Assembly (NCBI RefSeq): GCF_000143415.4
Contig: NW_003314261.1
Location: forward strand, 6,547,132 to 6,611,131
Length of the DNA stretch: 64,000 nt
Direction: 5' to 3'
Source of the DNA: Selaginella moellendorffii
Taxonomy: Eukaryota > Streptophyta > Lycopodiopsida > Selaginellales > Selaginellaceae
Below the pieces are notes generated by a model. It was not told where the DNA came from, ran no database searches, and saw only the letters and a list, made by a program, of their open reading frames with translations. Within the stretch, counting starts at the first letter, position 1, and the number at the start of each line of letters is the position of its first letter. This document shows, in pieces, positions 22,115 to 33,269 of this stretch. Both the position numbers and the translations under genes were made by a program.

Positions 22115-23391
22115 ATGAGGAAGCAGTGGATTTTGATCGCGCTCGTGATGGCGTCGCTGCTTGAGGTGATTGGATTCGATCGAGGCCTGCATTGGCGGCT
22201 TGTGTTTCTCATTCCTTTGTGTTTGCTCTTCGCAGTGGGCTCAAGGCTGGCGAAAAGCACAGGTAAGGATACTTTCCTTCCAGATCGATTGATCACTCCC
22301 AAAATGCTGCCATTTTTTGTTCTCTTCTAGATTTCTATGGATGAGGCCATGAATTCCACCGGGGCCTTGATTCAAGCACCGGGGATTTTCAGCGGGTATG
22401 GTTTGCTCGACGCTGTGTTCTCGAGCTTTTCTATGATAATTGTCAGCGAGGTAACGTTTGCTCGTCCCGGAACTCTCCGTTGCTAATGGTTGCTGCTTTA
22501 GGCCTAATTCTTTTGTGCTCCTCTGGTAGATTGGAGACGAGACTTTCATCATCGCAGCTCTAATGGCGATGAGGCATCCGCGAGCCATAGTTCTTTCTGG
22601 AGCTCTCACCGCGCTTGCTCTCATGACTGTAAGTTCTCGCAAGCTTTATTTTCTGTTTACTCAGGTGCTTTTATTCTTTTGATAACAGGTTTTCTCCACC
22701 GTTCTTGGAAGAATAGTTCCCAATCTTATCTCGCGAAGGCACGTCAATAGTTTTGCCACTGGTATGGATTTCTCTTCGTTCCTTTCTTTTCCTCAGTTTT
22801 TCCTTGTTGCAGTGTTGTATACTTTCTTTGGATTGCGGCTATTGTATATAGCGTGGAAGTCGGGCGTCACCGAGAAACAAAACGAGCTCGGAGAGGTACC
22901 CTAGCTTTGCTCGCTCATTTCCAACTTCGTTCCCGCAGGTCGAAGAGAAACTGGAAGGCAGCACGCATGGAAAGTCAAGAGTCCGACAATTTTTCACGAG
23001 GTTTTGCACTCCAATCTTTTTGGAGGTACGTTTTGGTGTTACACTCCAAGTTTTCATTCGCTGGCTGATCATTTTGCCGGTCGTTTCAGTCGTTCATCCT
23101 CACGTTTTTGGCGGAATGGGGAGATAGAAGCCAGATCGCAACGATTGCAGTTAAGTTCGCATTGTTTTTCCTTGATCCAGCTCAAAATTTTCGTCTTTCT
23201 AGCTTGCTGCTCACAAAAACGCTGTGGGAGTTACACTGGGAGCGATCGTTGGACACACCGTGTGTACGAGCATTGCCGTCGTTGGCGGTCGAATTCTCGC
23301 CATGAGAATATCACAGAGAACCGTGGCGCTCATTGGAGGTCTATTGTTTCTGGGATTTGCTATGAGCTCTTACTTCTATCCTGCCTTGTAG
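22115..23391 (+). CDS. GDT1-like / TMEM165 family (UPF0016) cation transporter, Golgi-type
   Basis: Eight exons: 22115-22234, 22331-22450, 22530-22628, 22689-22761, 22813-22895, 22939-23025, 23090-23149, 23203-23391. They give 276 residues. The first donor is uncertain: the obvious GTAAGG at 22263 breaks the frame, whereas GTGGGC at 22235 keeps it. The family's twin acidic signatures are present: SEIGDETFIIAALMAMRHP in the first half and LAEWGDRSQIATIA in the second. They form the Mn/Ca-H exchange path. An N-terminal hydrophobic leader (residues 5-40), an acidic central loop (EKQNELGEVEEKLEG) and the ending SSYFYPAL match the plant GDT1-like 3 type, which is secretory/Golgi instead of plastid. 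It probably supplies Mn to Golgi glycosyltransferases. Confidence 0.85.
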
Positions 23392-23508
23392 CACGATCTC
23401 TACCGTTAATTGACAAACGCCACTTTGACGGCCTCGATTCTTTGCCGTGTGCTATCGTTTTCCCGCCCAGTGCAGAGCTAGCTAGGGCTTTTCGTGGATG
23501 AGAGCGCG

Positions 23509-25016
23509 ATGGAGTCGCCGCGGACGGATCCAGCTGCCGGGGATTTAGATTATCAATGCATTCGATCGGAATTCATCGGTGGGCTGGATCTCGCGCGGCT
23601 ACTCGGCGTCCTGGAGAATGTGAGTGTTTCTTGGTATAAGCGATTCTTTCTCACAGCTCTTCAGGTCCAAATCCATGGCTTCCGGCGGCGGCACTATATT
23701 GGCGCGTGGAGGATTTGCTGAAGCGAGCTTCAATCTTTTCCAATTCTCGTGACTGAGGAGTTTTTGGAAGCGCTGGCGAAGCTGTGTGTGATGATCTTGT
23801 GACTGTGGATTTCATTCGGAGGGAGGTCTTGTCGTTGAATTTGCAGCTTCTGTTTGCCATCGAAGATCTAAGCGATCATCCTCAAGGTGAGCGGTCGTAT
23901 GTAGAGATGATGCCTTAGTGATTTTCCTTTTTCTTTCGTTCTTAACAGGCAAAGTTCTTTGTGGGAAGCACTTCATTACTAGGCTTCTGACGTTGGCTTG
24001 AAGTCGGGGTCTTTAAAACTCAAGCGTGCTTCTGTGGAGACTCTCTGTGCCTTGATTACTCGATCGGCCGAGAACCAGAAGTTTCTGATACTTCACGTGA
24101 CTGGATGGTGAGTTCGGCTGTGCATTTCATTTTATGTTTCTAAGGTTTTCATGCAGCTACAAGCTTTTCAAGCTTTTACTCCCGAAGTGTGGAGACTTTC
24201 AACTTCAAGCTAGTGCTGCGGAGATACTTTTTCGATTAACAATGGGACACAAGAGGCTCATGGATATAGTTGATGACGATGCTGCGAAGAGGGCAATGCT
24301 ATCCATGCACGAGATGAAAAGGCCAGATGTCAAGACCGGCATTAGGAACTTCGTTAACTTGGTCAATGAGTCCCTGGGAGCATCGAGAAGGTGAGAGCCC
24401 GTGCTTTAGCGTTTATTCTTTTCGAGCCTTACAAGTTTTCATCGATGGCAAAGAACATACTTCTCACGAAGAAGTATGGGTGCATATCGGAGTGGAAACT
24501 CACCAAGCAAAGTACGAGAGTGCAATTACAATCAAAGTTGCTACTGACGTCAACCTTTACAGGAGCTGCAGAGATAATGGATTTTGATTTTAAGAACATC
24601 AAAGAGATCAAAGGTGAGTTACTCTCACAAGTACGGCTAAGCTAGTTATGATGGTTTAGTGCTCTCCTCGTCATCTTTGGAGCTCGTTATTTGGAAGCCT
24701 CAGGACGATGCTGCCGTTCCAACAAGAACTATAGCACGCTTTCGGTTTTCTTTAGAAGGTATACGTTGGTTTTTTCTAATGACCGGTTCTAAAGTCTACA
24801 TGGATCGGTAAATATTCGTTGCACCTCAGGATTTGTACTGATCGAAAGAGGCTCTTTGAGAAACATGCTAAACAAGTTAAAAAAGAAGTTGCAGTCTCGA
24901 GCTCGTGATAAAACTGCTCATATAATAACTTCCACCTCGGAGGCGATCAAATCGAAAATGATACGTGTTGAGCATAATCAGTCCTGTATCTTACACAATC
25001 TTACCAACAACAAATG
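23509..25016 (+). pseudogene. SYCP2-like (ARM + Spt16-like domain) gene, probably broken
   Basis: Readable pieces in order are: start MESPRTDPAAGDLDYQCIR (23509-23619); VDFIRREVLSLNLQLLFAIEDL (to 23887); an armadillo-like block (CYKLFKLLLPKCGDFQLQAS, AAEILFRLT, about 24157-24390); NFVNLVNESLGASR; SVYSFRALQVFIDGKE; and MDFDFKNIKEIK, SSSSLELVIWKP, GSLRNMLNKLKKKL up to a stop at 25014-25016. The order AEILxRLT..., FxNxxNxxxGxRR-VYSxPxxxVFLDGxE is that of the ARM-like and Spt16-like domains of SYCP2, a meiotic chromosome-axis protein of animals. A TGA at 23754-23756 and a frame change near 23997 interrupt the frame, and a 19-base GT...AG segment (24391-24409) sits where the domains should join. 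The family call is from memory. It may instead be an alternatively spliced gene or contain sequencing errors. Confidence 0.45.
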
Positions 25017-25474
25017 AGAAAGCCAAGAGCTTCAAGATCTGAAAAGCGAAGTAGGATTCTCTCTCTGTTTCTCTGTGTTGTTTCTTTTTACTAAACGAGT
25101 TTTTGCTTGGATCAGAGCTAACGCAGAAAAAATTGATTGCGCAAATGCAAAAGAGGGATGATTCTTGCCGTCCGAAAGGTTGGTTGAATGTAGCCGGTTT
25201 TAAAACTGCAAGTGTATTAACACTAGTCACAGGCTGCCAAGCACATGCAGGGCTTCAAGAAAAATACTCCAACAACTGGTAATGGACACTGTGGAGTTAT
25301 AAATTGCGGAGTCGTTTAGCATCTTACAAAATCATAATTCTACGCGACGGTTTTCATCCTAAGAAACGATTATGATTTTTAAGGCTGTGCATCAGGTATG
25401 TTTTTCAATTCTTGTTTCGAACCTTTGCTGCTTTGTTTCCTCTGTCCACTTACAGAAACTGGACCGGTTATACT
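25017..25474. other. Intergenic stretch, possible extra 3' exon of the SYCP2-like gene
   Basis: A segment near 25115-25180, after a good acceptor (TTGGATCAG), reads ELTQKKLIAQMQKRDDSCRPKG. It could be a further exon of the upstream gene, but I cannot join it with confidence. The rest shows nothing recognisable. Confidence 0.25.
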
Positions 25475-26649
25475 TCAAGCCTTTTGACTTGAATAAACAG
25501 CATCCACATCATCCAGCTCCAGTAGCTTTTCCATAAGGCCTTTGTTCAACTCCATCGCTTCATCATCAACCTAGGAGCATCATCCCAGCCAGAACAAAAT
25601 CAGGCACTAGCGTTTCGATATGTTACCTCTACTTGCGCGTTTGACACGAGCTCTAGACCCGAGTCGACGCCAACTGGGAATCCGGCCTCTACAAGCTTGG
25701 ATTTTACAGGTATGTAGTCTTCCGCCTTTGTTATCACTTTGAAGACCCTGTTGGAAAAAGTGTAGAGAAGCTTTGCTTTTATGACACTAAAGCAAAAAAG
25801 CTTTTGGTGTACCTGTCTTCCAGGGAGGCTTCCTCGTCTTCCGGAGGCTCAATGACATCCTCGGCACCAGCGTCGGTGGCTGCTACAAAGAGCTCGTCGG
25901 CACTCACGTCTGCGGCAGCTTTAACGTAAAGTACACCAGCTCGCTTGAAGTCGAAGAGAACCGAGCCGGAGCCAGCCATCTTGGCTCGACACTTTTTCAC
26001 CACTTCTCGAATCTGACAGGACGAGCGATTAGGATTGTCCGTAAGAACTTCGACCACGATACCAACGCCACCATAGCCAAACACCTGCAAGCACAGCTTC
26101 ACGTAAGAAAGCTCAAAAGCAAAGGTTCTATCTTTTTAGCTAACACGCGCTTTGCGTGTTTTTACCTCGTACAGGATCTCACTGAAGGATTGGTTCTCGG
26201 TGTCCTTCGCTTTCTTCATGTTTCGCTCGATGATTTCTTTCGAGACATTCAGCTCTCTCGCCCGTTGAAGCACCGCTGCCAGTTGCAAGTTTGACGCTGT
26301 GTTGGCACCACCCTCCCGAACACTGCTCAAGAAAAAAACGAAAGTGGGCAACAACACTAGAAATCTCTGCTGCTATCGAGAGCACGAAGAAGGCAAGTTA
26401 CACGCTTTGGCGACTTCCTTGGAGATCCTGTTGTTGATCTTGTCCCGCCGCAAGCTCTGTGCAGCCTGCACCAAAACAACCAAAGGTCAGGCCAGCTTTT
26501 TCTTCTCCTCGCCAAAAACTAATCTTTTACTTTGGTACCTTCCTGGTTGCGATTTTCAGTGCGCGCCTGCTCATCTCACGGCACGAACTTTGCCGCATTG
26601 CGATGCCTGGAAAGATCCACGACGCAAGAAGAAAAGTTCCGCTAAGCAT
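25475..26649 (-). CDS. YebC/TACO1 family protein, probably organellar
   Basis: Six exons (26649-26539, 26465-26404, 26322-26166, 26084-25813, 25747-25627, 25570-25475) give 272 residues. The YebC core is clear: MSRRALKIATRKAAQSLRRDKINNRISKEV, then REGGANTASNLQLAAVLQRARELNVSKEIIERNMKKA. YGGVGIVVEVLTDNPNRS follows, then the KKCRAKMAGSGSVLFDFKRAG block and the C-terminal EDVIEPPEDEE domain. Mitochondrial members (TACO1) promote translation, and bacterial ones relieve ribosome stalling or act as regulators. The roughly 23 residues before MSRRAL (MLSGTFLLASWIFPGIAM...) may be a targeting sequence. A second upstream ATG near 26724 is in another frame. Neighbouring genes are transcribed independently. 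Confidence 0.85.
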
Positions 26650-28608
26650 GACAAAGGAGAGAACTCTAAGAACCCACCTCTTCTCACCCGAGCAGCAGCA
26701 GCCCTCATCGTCTCGAGCCCTAAACAATGCGAATGTTTCCAGAGTTTTGGCCTCTAAAAGGTAGGACAAAAATCTCGTCTCGTTTGGCATTTTCCAGTTC
26801 ACCCATCGATGGCTTTCAGGTGTGCATTCACCAATTCCTGACAGCGATCCGCTGGCGAGCTTGTCCCTTTTACAAGAAAAAATCCGCAACAGCAACACAA
26901 GCGTGTTCCATTCGCAACAAACGAGTGAGTTCTCGTGTTTTTCTTTTCTTCTTCTTCTTTTGCTTGCAAGCAAGACCAGATCAAAGTTTTCGTTCTTTAT
27001 TTTCTTCTCGCTAGATCGCTGCTTGTTCTTGCTTGCTTTTGTGCGTACACGAGATTTTGATCGCAGCGGCAGGAGTTCGTGATTTCTGGACGACCCTTGT
27101 CTGTCATCATAGATCCCCGCACGAACACACACACACACGTCAATCATTTGACAAAACGAAAACAGAAAATCGCGAGGCTTTGATCATGGTATGATCATGG
27201 GAAGCAAACATCATGATCCCAGAACTTTTGACCACTCGGACGAAGTGGAAAACAAAAACAAAGACAGGAAGACAATGGCCAAACACCCACACACACGCGA
27301 AAAGTTTTGAGTCATTTGTGTCGTGCGGACTACGTCGGTAGCATCGTGCATGCATTTCGGATCATCATCGATCCAAAAAAAATAGTGGAAGAAATTTCTA
27401 CCAAACGCTCAAAATCAAACCATCCACACCCACAAACACAAACGAACAAAACAAGGAGAAAGTACTTCATTCGTTTGCAAACAAACGCGTGCTGCCACTG
27501 ACCATTTCCGGGACGGAATGGCGAGGGGATGGACGGAGCTTATGATGCCAGGCATTTTGCGGCCAGATGGACGGCCCTTATGACGCCGGGCATTCCGCGG
27601 CGGAAGAGCCAGCGGATGGACGGCCTCCCAGCCGTTAGTTGCGGCGGGCCAGAAAGCCCGACACGGGACTACAATTACGGGACGTGGGCCACATGGCCAA
27701 CACTCAGGGAGAAATTCGGCCACCTGACGTTGGTTGTAATGTAACTGTCGAATACAGGATACGAATACCACACGACTTGACCCCGCCTTTCAGACGCATA
27801 TTCCGGCCATCCCCTCTTACGACCGTTCACCTACCATGGTGACGGAGCGGTGGCGCTGCGCGGTGAAATATTCTACACGCCGCGGCGGAATGTACCCCCG
27901 CCGCGGTGGAATATGCCAGTGGCTTGGAGAGCCAGCCAGTGCGAGCAAATATCGTTGGCTCTGGAGCAGAATGGCAGGGCGTGGCGAGGCCCCCTCCTCT
28001 TCTTCTTCTACTCTCGCACGGCATTGACGCGCATCGATCGATCGATCGGGAATATATGTGCGGCAGCGCTCGGCGGCGGCGGCCGGGCGGCGGTGGTGGT
28101 GGCTCGGATGGCAATTCCTGGCCGGATCCAGCGGCGGCGCTAGGCAACAAGGGGACGAGCGGTCGGGAGCTATCGTAGCAATGGCGGTAAGCAGCACAGC
28201 GGTCTATTCGTCGTCGTCCTCCTCCTCCTCCTCCTCGCATTGAGATCTTGTAGTGTACCACGGCAGCAGCATCGATCCAGGGTCACTTTCTCCCTCCAAT
28301 GCCGAAATATTTCCAGGGTTCTAGGGTCTGGACGGGGTCGCAGATCCCGCATTCTCGGCCAATTCACAGCGCGCGGTGAGACGCCGCGCAATGCACGTCG
28401 GGATTGGGAGGAATTTGGAAGATCCGTGCCAGGTCGCGGCTATCGTCAACATTTTGACGAAGAACACGCGCAGAGAAGGTGCTATCTCTATCGCTTCAGC
28501 TTCCTCGAGGGAGCTTGCTAGAGCTAGAGTAGAAACAGGGCGGTAGAAGGAGATGGGGTCGATCGGTCGATAGGCAGTGGCAGTGGCAGTGGGAAATCTC
28601 GAGCCAGG
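26650..28608. other. Intergenic stretch between TACO1-like and CslC genes
   Basis: No supported gene. It contains an (AC)n tract at about 27123-27138, a GC-rich block (27510-28180) with a 38-bp imperfect tandem repeat, CCGCGGCGGAAT/CCGCGGTGGAAT near-repeats at about 27880-27910, and a (CTC)n tract near 28208-28238. Several open frames here are a by-product of high GC content. The last part is presumably the CslC promoter and leader. Confidence 0.45.
27528..27603. repeat. 38-bp imperfect tandem repeat, two units
   Basis: GATGGACGG(A/C)(G/C)CTTATGA(T/C)GCC(A/G)GGCATT begins at 27528 and again at 27566. A third partial start (GATGGACGGCC) occurs near 27615. Function unknown. Confidence 0.5.
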
Positions 28609-31089
28609 ATGCCGCCGAGCTTCGATTTGTCGGAGCTCTTTGGAAGCAGGGGCGGGGCAGTAGGGGGAGGAGGGGGAACGCCAGTGGTTGTCAAGATGGA
28701 AGATCCAAACAACTGGTCCATGGTGGAGATCGAAGGACCCAACGCGGCCCTTCACGGCGACAAGGATAGAGGGAAGAACGCCAAGCAGCTCACTTGGGTC
28801 CTCCTCCTCAAGGCGCACCGAGCAGTGGGGTGCGTCGCGTGGATGGCGCAGGGGATCTGGGCATTGCTCGCGGCCATCAAGACGCGATTGGTTCTTAGCT
28901 CTCGCTCGGGGGACTCGGACTCTTCTTCTTCGTCGGGGAAGCCACAGCACAAGGGCAAGCTCCACCAGTTTATCCGAGGATTCCTGGCCTTCGCGGTGGT
29001 GATGCTCGTCGTGGAGATGTGTGCCCACATTTTGGGCTGGCACTTGCGCTTCAACCGACCACATTTCCATCTTCCCAGCCCCAAAGATCTCAGCCTCCAT
29101 AGCCTGCTACAAACCATCTACCTGGCTTGGGTGTACGTGAGAGCTACTTTCATCGCTCCTCCCCTCCAGGCGCTGGCCGACGGCTGCATCGTTTTGTTCC
29201 TCATCCAGAGCGCGGATAGAGTGCTGCTGTGCCTGGGCTGCATCTGGATCAAGTACAAGAGGATTAGACCGGAAGCAAGCGTGGAGTTACTCGACTCTGG
29301 CGATCCCGAGCTCCCGTACAATGGCTATCCCATGGTGCTGTGCCAGATCCCGATGTGCAACGAAAGAGAGGTATGTGCACTTCTTGCTTTCCAGTTCCAG
29401 TTCCAGCAATGCTTTGATTGATATAGATTGGTTTCATGAGTTCTTCTCTTTTTTCTTGTAAGCAAACCCTGTCATCTTTTCTCTTCCTGCTCGATTGGTT
29501 GTTTGTTTTTAAAACGTTGAGCTGGCTTGCTTGAGCACTTTTCATTTTTTTCTGAGTTGCCTTTTCTGTTCTCACTCGCTAAACAGGTGTATGAGCAATC
29601 CATTTCAGCAGTGAGCCAACTCGACTGGCCCAGGGACAGGATCCTAGTTCAGGTTTTGGACGACTCGAGCGACGAGGAGATTCAGATGCTCATCAAAGCT
29701 GAGGTCCTCAAGTGGCATCAGAAAGGGATACGAATTGTGTACAGGCACCGACCAATCCGAACGGGCTACAAAGCTGGCAACTTGAAGTCGGCAATGACCT
29801 GCGACTACGTCAATGACTATGAGTTTGTGGCGATCTTCGACGCGGATTTTCAACCAAGGCCTGATTTCCTGAAGCGGACAATCCCTCACCTCAAGGTGCT
29901 CCAGCTCAGCTTGAACTGGTTTGTCGTTTTGATATGCTGGTCTGTGTTCTGCAGCAAGATCCAAAACTAGCGTTGGTACAAGCACGATGGGCGTTCGTGA
30001 ACAAGGATGACAACCTGCTCACGAGGCTCCAGAACGTAAATCTCTCGTTTCACTTCGAAGTCGAACAGCAGGTGAACGGAGTGTTTCTCAACTTCTTTGG
30101 ATTCAACGGGACCGCTGGAGTCTGGAGGAAGACGGCCTTGGAGGATTCAGGTGGCTGGTTGGAAAGGACGACTGTGGAGGACATGGACATTGCTGTGCGA
30201 GCTCACCTGCGAGGCTGGAAGTTTATTTTTCTCAACGACGTCAACGTATTGTGCGAGCTTCCAGAATCGTACGAGGCCTACAGGAAGCAGCAGCATCGTT
30301 GGCATTCGGGTCCAATGCAGCTCTTTCGATTGTGCTTGCCAGATGTTGTCACAGCGAAGGCAAGTATTTCGTTTTCCTTTTTTGTACGTTGTTGCTGACT
30401 TTGAAAGGCTTTGTTGATTTTTCCAGATACCATTGTGGAGGAAAGCCAATCTCGTCTTTCTCTTTTTCCTGCTTAGAAAGCTCATTCTGCCATTCTACTC
30501 GTTCACCTTGTTCTGCATTATCCTTCCCATGACCATGTTCGTTCCAGAGTCACACTTGCCAGTCTGGGTGATTTGCTACGTCCCAGCTCTCATGTCCTTC
30601 CTCAACGTTCTCCCGTCCCCTCGCTCCTTCCCTTTCATCGTTCCCTACCTTCTGTTCGAAAACACCATGTCCGTCACCAAGTTCAACGCTATGATATCGG
30701 GACTCTTTCAGCTCAGCAGCGCCTACGAGTGGGTGGTAACCAAGAAGAAAGGCCGAGCGTCGGAAGCGGACTTGTCATTAGTCACTCCAAAAGAAGAACT
30801 GGCGGAAGCTCAACAGTTGCTCCGCGGCTCCTCGGATTCACAGGTGGAAACTCTGGCAAAGTTGCAAGAACAGGAACAGGTTGCAAAGTCCAAGGCTCTG
30901 GCTCCATCGCCACAGAAGAAACCCAAGGCCCGGTTCTACAGGAAGGAGCTGAGCCTGGCTTTCCTGCTGCTCACGGCGGCGGCGAGGAGTTTGCTCTCGG
31001 CTCAAGGCGTGCACTTCTACTTCTTGCTCTTCCAAGGGATCTCCTTCCTCGTCATCGGGCTCGATCTCATCGGCGAGCAAAAGGATTGA
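28609..31089 (+). CDS. CSLC: Cellulose synthase-like C (CslC) glucan synthase, GT2 family
   Basis: Four exons (28609-29370, 29587-29895, 29955-30359, 30427-31089) give 712 residues, near the usual CslC length. The enzyme is a Golgi multi-pass GT2 that makes the beta-1,4-glucan backbone of xyloglucan. Seen: an N-terminal extension with WSMVEIEGP, two early membrane helices, the GT2 domain with [42 protein letters not shown] (DxD), TVEDMDIA (ED motif) and the [10 protein letters not shown] (QxxRW) motif. A cluster of helices and a Lys-rich loop ([10 protein letters not shown]) follow, then the C-terminal pair of helices. Intron 3 starts GCAAGT, a GC-AG intron, and gives [12 protein letters not shown] as expected. 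Start chosen by match to CslC N-termini. Confidence 0.92.
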
Positions 31090-31270
31090 TGGCCAGGTTC
31101 CCGGGTTGGCGCGCAAAGAGCTAGAGTTGTGACCGTTCTACGCAGCGAGCGACAAAAACAAGCACGACGTGGGAGGACTTAAAAACTATTGCTGCTGGTA
31201 ACAAGGTTCTCTTTTCGTTCTTTCGTTCTTTCTTCTTTCATTTTCGTCTCTCCTTCGTTTTCCTCCATTT

Positions 31271-31307
<37 letters not shown>

Positions 31308-32039
31308 TTTCCAGTCGATTCATCGATCTCAAGAGTGGCTGACTGTTTGGTGGTGGCAGCCAATTCAGATTATTTTTACAGACTGGATTCTTCATTCGGG
31401 GCTAGAAACAAAACAGGGATATGGATAAAATCGATTGATTGCTACTGTCACTCGATCAGCTTGCGCGAGAGTTTCGAGTTTCTATATAGACAACGAACGA
31501 GAGCGAAGAAAACTCCACAGCAATCGCTGCTCCCTCGGTATTTAATTTTCAGGCCAGAGAATTCTTTCGGGCATCAACACCAAGAAAAAAAAAAGAAAAA
31601 AGATCAACGAAGGAATATCACACCCATGACAAGACAACACAAGAGTATGTGAATAAGCAAGCGAATGTGGTTAAAAGGGAAAATTTTTCTTCTTTCCTCT
31701 TCGTCCTCCTCTATCCTTTTTAGCCCGGTTTCTAGATGTATATCGATTCATGGCGAGAGTTAATAAAGAAAGTTCCAAGATTGGAGAAACAAAAATTTGT
31801 AAACGTCGCTAAGATCAAAGCAAAAAAAATATCAGAAACGATAACAAAGAAAAAGTTTCTTTGAAACAAACATTATAATTGCCAACCACTTATGCCACCA
31901 ACGAAATCCACCGGAAACCCAAGCTAATTCCGTCCGTTGCGCATGTCATTAAATCGTATGACATGGTACCACTCGAAAACCGTACATTAAGTTCTTCCGC
32001 GGTTCTCGCAAGGATTTGTCTTCCGTACCAATGTTCTTA
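31090..32039. other. Intergenic stretch with a (CT)n microsatellite
   Basis: No gene found. It holds the CslC 3' region and a clean (CT)n tract of about 31 bases at 31274-31305. A 29-base purine run lies near 31572-31600. Confidence 0.5.
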
Positions 32040-32836
32040 CTAGCTAGAAGAGAGCAAATACTGCTCGAGGGCTTTAAAGGCATCTAGCGCCGATTGTTGC
32101 GAGCGACTCGCAGCATTGTCAGTGGAGTCACGATCATCCCTGCTGCTGCTACTGCTGCTGGTGCCAGTGGGGCGTAATTCGTAGTCCAGGCTCCAGCTCG
32201 CGACAGTGGTGGATGATCGATCGGCTGGACCCGGCCGAAACCTCACCGTGGCGACGTAATGCCTGTACTTGCTCGCCAAACTTCCACCGACAAGCGTGTA
32301 AGTCGATGTCATGGAATTGTTATCCTCTGCCAGGATCTTTTGCAGCGAGAAAGATCCAGCCGGGAAATCTGTAAGAAAGACAGAGCGAGACTTTTAATAT
32401 TTTTATCATCTTACTCGTTTCTACTCGTTTCAAGTTCGTGCGAGGGAGACCGTAGATTCATTCAAGCGTGGAATTCCCAAGAACTTGGGAGGAGTGAAAA
32501 GGTTCTTGGAAAGTTACGTGAGATCCGGCAATGCAGGGCAAGATCACGAATGCAAGCACAGGTAAATCATCGAAAGCACAATCTATCCATCGCTGGGATC
32601 GGATCAAGCTTAACACATGGATCATCATTCTAGGGAGGAGCAAACTTAAACTTGCCTGGACCGTAAGTGACTCGTCGCAAACTTCCAGCCCCTCTTCGTC
32701 CACCATCGTACTCGTAACTTTGGATGACATTGGGCATCATTCTTGGAAGCCAGGAGCTGGAATCTTTGAATGCTTCCCAAGCCCGGTCGCAATTGACGTT
32801 GAGGATAATCTCCACCTTCACATTTGCCACCACCAT
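32040..32836 (-). CDS. Bet v 1 / MLP-type START-like protein
   Basis: Two exons (32836-32656, 32368-32040) give 169 residues. It starts VKVEIILNVNCDRAWEAFKDSSSWLPRMMPNVIQSYEYDGG, the first strand-helix-helix of the Bet v 1 fold. It continues GAGSLRRVTYGPDFPAGSF, then TSTYTLVGGSLASKYRHYVATVRFRP and a Ser/Asp-rich insertion before the last helix (ALDAFKALEQYLLSS). Bet v 1 relatives bind hydrophobic ligands in an internal cavity in the cytosol, and many are stress- or pathogen-induced. The intron starts GCAAGT (GC-AG); using it keeps the frame. It is more divergent than the pair at 38881-42888. Confidence 0.75.
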
Positions 32837-33269
32837 GATTGATGATGGATCGATCGATCGATCAAAGGAAACCAAAGAGGAGAGGAGATCTATATGAACA
32901 GGAGAACAACGAGACGTGATTGATGGGAGGAGATGTTTCTTTGGTTACAATGCTAGGAAAAGACCACAGAAGAGAAATGCATATTTATATGTCGCAGCAC
33001 AAGCGTGTCGGAGTTTGCGTGTCGTTTTGCATTGATCCAAAAAGATTTTCTCCCCAGAATGTACAAAATCACTCCACTAGGCAAATGCAGCGTGAGGAGG
33101 ACATATCAATTGGCCAAATTACGCAAAAGCCCACGAGTTGAGCCAATTTCAACTCAAAGTCAATGGAAGTCAATGAAAGTCCAACACAGTCTTTGAAGAC
33201 TTTTATTGACTGTTATTGACTGTTATTGCATTTTTCTTAAAGGCAAAATAGTAATCTGACCTAAAGGAA

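Noticed and set aside
28321-29100. 259-codon open frame antisense to the CslC start
   Set aside because: Overlaps the first CslC exon. The codon pattern follows the CslC frame and no domain is visible.
2237-31305. Scattered microsatellites considered as regulatory sites
   Set aside because: The (AG)n, (CT)n and (AC)n tracts are ordinary simple repeats; nothing ties them to regulation beyond location.
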